Assembly: GCA_017467745.1 (NCBI GenBank)
Contig: JAFUKV010000265.1
Coordinates: 1 to 6,672, forward strand
Direction of reading: 5' to 3'
From: Bacteroidaceae bacterium
GTDB taxonomy: Bacteria > Bacteroidota > Bacteroidia > Bacteroidales > CHK158-818
Length of the DNA: 6,672 bases
Below are positions 3,696 to 6,672 of this stretch, one piece after another. How positions within the stretch are numbered: the stretch's first letter is position 1; each line of letters begins with the position of its first letter. The translations under genes and the position numbers were made by a program. The notes beneath the pieces were generated by a model. That model was not told the DNA's origin. It saw only the letters and a list, made by a program, of their open reading frames with translations, and did not search any database.

Positions 3696-5918
3696 ATGGA
3701 TTCTACAAAAATAAAAAGTACAGTCAAAAAGATATATGATCTTCTGCAAGAAAGGCGTCTGAAAGAGGCCTTTGTCTTATTAAAACTATTAGCCGATGCC
3801 TTACAACAATGGGCGTTCAACGATAAATTATCTGAAATAGAAACATCCTACCGTTATATGATTCAATATATGCTCGACGGTTTTCAAGACCCCAAACGGG
3901 CTCAGATATACAACGGATTGATACTTTCCGCCTATACATTGGCAGACAAAATGGCAGATAGCCTTTTAGAAAAAGAATCCTCATCTCTTTACTACAACCG
4001 GCGCCGTTATAGACGGTCTCAGTCCGACTTTAATATAGAAGAACAGGCCAAGAAATTAGAAAAATCTACCGAATCGCTCGCTCTTAATCTATCCATATCG
4101 CAAGAAAAAGGAGAACCGGCAGACAGAGAAAACCTGTTACGAACAGACGAGCAAGAAGAATCGAATTTATTTCTGGATGTTTGGACAAACTATCCCGCTT
4201 CCGAACAAGATATACAATGGCTTAAATCGCTACTCGTTTCCGATACGATTTCCGATATTAGGTTAGGATTGCTCATCACGGCAGTTACATTGAATCTGTT
4301 ACACTATTACAACGAACGAAAACTGATGTGGTTGCTCTCGGCTTACGCACACCCTTCCCCATTGGTCAGACAACGGGCTTTGGTCGGCGCATTGTTAATA
4401 ATATACCGAAATCCCGACAGAGTACGTCTATCTTCCGGCATACTCTCTACATTAGATATAATGGCCGAAAATCAAAATCTGAAACGAGACGTATGTAACA
4501 TATTCATGCAACTGATAAAGAGCAGGGAAACTGAAAAAATATCCCGGAAGTTTACCGAAGAAATCTTACCGGAAATGATGAAATTGGGACCATCCGTTTA
4601 CGGAAAAATCTCACAAGAAGATCTGATGAACGACACTACTGCATTAAACAAAAATCCCGAATGGCAAGAAATATTAGACCATTCCGGAGTGGGCGATAAA
4701 CTCAAAGAGATGTCTGAACTGCAAATGGAGGGAGCTGATGTATTTATGAGTACATTTTCCAGTCTAAAAAGTTTTCCGTTCTTCAACGATTTATCCAACT
4801 GGTTTATACCTTTCAATCCGAAACACTCTGCGTTGAGAAAACTTTTCGGAGACAATCCACACGAAAATATTTTAAGAAAAGTTCTGGAATCATCTGCATT
4901 TCTATGTAATTCCGACAAATATTCTTTCGCACTCACAATCAGCCAAGTATCTCCCACCCAACGGGAAACTATGATGGGACAGTTTATTCCCGACGGATCA
5001 GATATGAACGAACTGATAAAAGACGAATCAACACTAAAATCTTCCCCGCAAGACGAAATCGCATCGAATCAATACATACAAGACTTGTACCGTTTTTTCA
5101 AGTTGTATCCTCGTAAAAACGAATTCGACGATCCGTTTGTCGAAAATCCCAACTTTTACCGCGATCCGACATTACGCAAGCTATTCAACAACGACGAAAA
5201 TTTACGCATAATAGCCGAGTTTCTTCTAAAAAAAGAATATTACGAAGAAGCGCTCGAAATTTTCAACGATTTATCTCTCCATCATCAATCGGACGGCGAA
5301 CTGCACCAAAAAACCGGGTATTGCCACCAGATGCTTCGACAATACGAAGATGCCCTCGAAGCCTATTTAAAAGCAGACATGATAAATCCTAACAGTTTCT
5401 GGACAATACGCCGAATAGCGTCTTGCTACCGGAGTCTGAAAAAACCGGAGATGGCTCTCGAATATTACCGTCGTGCAGATACTCTGCGACCGGATAACTT
5501 GGCAATAGAGATGAACATAGGACATTGCTATTTCGAGCAGAAACAATATATGAATGCACTGCAACATTATTTCAAAGTAGATTATTTAGACCCGAAAAAC
5601 CCGAGAGCTTGGAGGCCTATCGCTTGGTGTTCGTTCTTAGAAAAGAAGAATGAACAAGCTCGGCGATACTACGAAAAAATATTGGCGGAAAAACCATCCG
5701 CACAAGATTATATGAATGCGGGGCACGTAGAATTCGCCTTAGGAAACATAAAAGCCGCATTAAACCTGTACCGCCAAAGTATTGAAAAAGACGGATTCAA
5801 TTTAGAACGCTTCCTAACGGCATTCAGGCAAGACGAAGAAGACCTGAAATCGCATGGAATAGCGCCGGAAGACATTCCGATTCTACTTGATCAATTAATG
5901 TATAGCGTCAGTCATTGA
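3696..5918 (+). CDS. tetratricopeptide-repeat protein, 740 residues
   Basis: A large cytosolic all-helical protein with no signal peptide or membrane segment. Residues about 504-702 hold six TPR units with a 34-residue period: the position-20 alanines fall at 519, 553, 587, 621, 655 and about 688, and the closing prolines at 565, 599, 633 and 667. Residues about 180-250 (around WLLSAYAHPSPLVRQRALVG) look HEAT-like, and a basic tyrosine-rich stretch (YYNRRRYRR) lies near residue 105. TPR and HEAT repeats bind other proteins, so a scaffold or co-chaperone role is likely; the partner is unknown. I chose ATG 3696 (MDSTKIK) because the -7 box at 3643-3650 then gives a normal leader; ATG 3663 is possible, and TTG 3648 lies inside the promoter. 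I recognise the type from Bacteroidales genomes but cannot assign a specific function. It ends 14 bases before the promoter of the next gene, which is therefore separately controlled. Confidence 0.8.
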   Translation: MDSTKIKSTVKKIYDLLQERRLKEAFVLLKLLADALQQWAFNDKLSEIETSYRYMIQYMLDGFQDPKRAQIYNGLILSAYTLADKMADSLLEKESSSLYYNRRRYRRSQSDFNIEEQAKKLEKSTESLALNLSISQEKGEPADRENLLRTDEQEESNLFLDVWTNYPASEQDIQWLKSLLVSDTISDIRLGLLITAVTLNLLHYYNERKLMWLLSAYAHPSPLVRQRALVGALLIIYRNPDRVRLSSGILSTLDIMAENQNLKRDVCNIFMQLIKSRETEKISRKFTEEILPEMMKLGPSVYGKISQEDLMNDTTALNKNPEWQEILDHSGVGDKLKEMSELQMEGADVFMSTFSSLKSFPFFNDLSNWFIPFNPKHSALRKLFGDNPHENILRKVLESSAFLCNSDKYSFALTISQVSPTQRETMMGQFIPDGSDMNELIKDESTLKSSPQDEIASNQYIQDLYRFFKLYPRKNEFDDPFVENPNFYRDPTLRKLFNNDENLRIIAEFLLKKEYYEEALEIFNDLSLHHQSDGELHQKTGYCHQMLRQYEDALEAYLKADMINPNSFWTIRRIASCYRSLKKPEMALEYYRRADTLRPDNLAIEMNIGHCYFEQKQYMNALQHYFKVDYLDPKNPRAWRPIAWCSFLEKKNEQARRYYEKILAEKPSAQDYMNAGHVEFALGNIKAALNLYRQSIEKDGFNLERFLTAFRQDEEDLKSHGIAPEDIPILLDQLMYSVSH

Positions 5919-5931
5919 TTATAAAAACGGA

Positions 5932-5964
5932 TTTGGCATTTTCGTATAAATTTGCGTACCTTTG
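5932..5964 (+). promoter_or_regulatory. promoter of the DUF1599-DoxX operon
   Basis: TTTG (5932-5935), a 21-base spacer and TACCTTTG (5957-5964) match the Bacteroidetes consensus. The start near 5971 leaves a leader of about 20 bases before ATG 5991. It begins 14 bases after the TPR-gene stop. Confidence 0.7.
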
Positions 5965-5990
5965 CCATTAAAATACAACGATCAACTATT

Positions 5991-6542
5991 ATGCCAGATA
6001 CAATTGCCCAATTCGAAAAAGTTATCTCTATTTGCCGTTCTTTGTACTCTAAAAAGTTACAAGATTACGGGCCATCGTGGAGAATCATGAGACCGCAATC
6101 GGTTACCGATCAAATTTTTATCAAAGCAAACCGCATCCGCAGTCTCGAAATGAAAAAAGAAAATAAAGTAGACGAAGGCATAGAAAGCGAACTGATCGGC
6201 ATTGTCAATTACGGCATCATCGGGCTGATACAATTGCATTTGGGATTTTCTGACGGAGAAGACATAAGTGTTGACGAGGCACTTGCTCTTTACGATAAAT
6301 TCATGACTTGTACCAAAGAGTTGATGTACGCCAAAAACCACGATTACGACGAAGCGTGGCGAAGCATGCGCGTAACATCGTACACAGATTTGATTCTGAT
6401 GAAAATATATCGTACCAAACAAATAGAGAATAACGCCGGCAAAACATTAGTATCCGAAGGCATCGACGCTAATTATATGGATATGATAAATTATGCGTTA
6501 TTCGGACTTATAAAATTCCAATTCGGAGAAAATGCAGATTGA
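5991..6542 (+). CDS. DUF1599-family protein with two tandem domain copies
   Basis: A 183-residue helical protein made of two copies of one domain. Copy 1 is about residues 19-82 and copy 2 about 113-176. Matched positions are offset by 93: Tyr26/Tyr119, Trp30/Trp123, Met33/Met126, Asp40/Asp133, Lys45/Lys138, Arg48/Arg141 and Glu53/Glu146. After one inserted residue, Asn73/Asn167 follow. The shared motifs are DY-x-x-x-W-R-x-M-R, TD-x-I-x-x-K-x-x-R and EGI...NY...GLI. This is DUF1599 (Pfam PF07659), which I recall being linked to nucleotide-modification systems in comparative studies; no activity is established to my knowledge. ATG 5991 was chosen because the longer frame from 5952 runs through the -7 box. 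The gene overlaps the next by 11 bases, so the two products are probably made together. The family call is strong, the function open. Confidence 0.85.
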   Translation: MPDTIAQFEKVISICRSLYSKKLQDYGPSWRIMRPQSVTDQIFIKANRIRSLEMKKENKVDEGIESELIGIVNYGIIGLIQLHLGFSDGEDISVDEALALYDKFMTCTKELMYAKNHDYDEAWRSMRVTSYTDLILMKIYRTKQIENNAGKTLVSEGIDANYMDMINYALFGLIKFQFGENAD

Positions 6543-6672
6543 TGAAAAAATAAAACGCAAAATCACCATTGCCGCCGTAATCGCATCACGCATTATATTC
6601 GGCGGAGTATTTCTTTTTTCGGGATTCGTAAAAGCTATCGATCCCGTAGGATCAGCATACAAGTTCGACGAC
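6532..6672 (+). CDS. DoxX-like membrane protein, N-terminal end (partial)
   Basis: The first 47 codons of a gene that runs off the window. After a short charged start (MQIDEKIKRK) there is a hydrophobic helix (residues about 11-33) containing SRIIFGGVFLFSGFVKAIDP, followed by GSAYKFDD. The pattern R-x-x-x-G-x-x-F-x-x-S-G-x-x-K is the first membrane helix of DoxX/MauE-like proteins, which sit in the inner membrane and often accompany redox partners. Its ATG (6532) lies inside the end of the DUF1599 gene, an 11-base overlap in another frame that implies translational coupling. In Bacteroides I recall this pair followed by triosephosphate isomerase (tpiA), a SPOR-domain protein and folE; that cannot be checked here. 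Confidence 0.8.
   Translation, partial: MQIDEKIKRKITIAAVIASRIIFGGVFLFSGFVKAIDPVGSAYKFDD

Noticed and set aside
4598..4957. 119-codon minus-strand frame inside the TPR gene
   Set aside because: Antisense shadow of the well-supported TPR gene. It has no promoter box and no family resemblance. The same holds for the 121-codon frame at 6057-6422 inside the DUF1599 gene.
1..6672. CRISPR array, complete insertion sequence or rRNA gene
   Set aside because: No regularly spaced repeats of 25-40 bases, no transposase frame with terminal inverted repeats and no rRNA-like sequence were seen.

Overview
The window looks like a chromosomal segment from a member of the Bacteroidales. It is AT-rich. At least six genes or RNAs have the Bacteroidetes-type -7 box TAnnTTTG, three of them with a TTTG -33 box at the expected spacing. 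Leaders are A-rich, and a Shine-Dalgarno sequence is obvious only before the M15 peptidase gene. The tRNA does not encode its CCA end. The core proteins (UxuA, an M15 peptidase, a YdeI-like protein, a TPR protein, a DUF1599 protein and a DoxX-like protein) are typical of this order. I cannot name the genus.

Layout. Positions 1-1092 (+) carry the 3' end of mannonate dehydratase (uxuA) and then a zinc D,D-carboxypeptidase-like protein of family M15. The 50-base gap between them can fold into two mutually exclusive hairpins. Positions 1111-2606 are an accessory patch in which everything recognisable lies on the minus strand. In transcription order it holds a consensus promoter with an operator-like repeat, a remnant of an XRE-type regulator, a remnant of a DUF2971-like protein, an intact RelE/YafQ-type toxin-antitoxin operon with its own promoter and operator, and the first codons of a tyrosine integrase. 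Positions 2616-2734 are a tRNA-Gly(CCC) gene and its terminator, also on the minus strand.

From 2867 onward the window returns to ordinary plus-strand genes: a YdeI/OmdA-family protein, a 740-residue TPR protein, a DUF1599 protein made of two copies of one domain, and the start of a DoxX-like membrane protein that overlaps the DUF1599 gene by 11 bases.

How the parts fit. The toxin-antitoxin pair looks like the only working survivor of an integrated element that has otherwise decayed beside the tRNA gene. The integrase fragment, the XRE remnant and the DUF2971-like remnant are all too short for the standard gene-length cut-off and would be missed by routine annotation. The DUF1599-DoxX overlap points to a translationally coupled operon continuing past the window. 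I found no convincing new multi-gene system. The most unusual material is the decayed island and its operator-like repeats.
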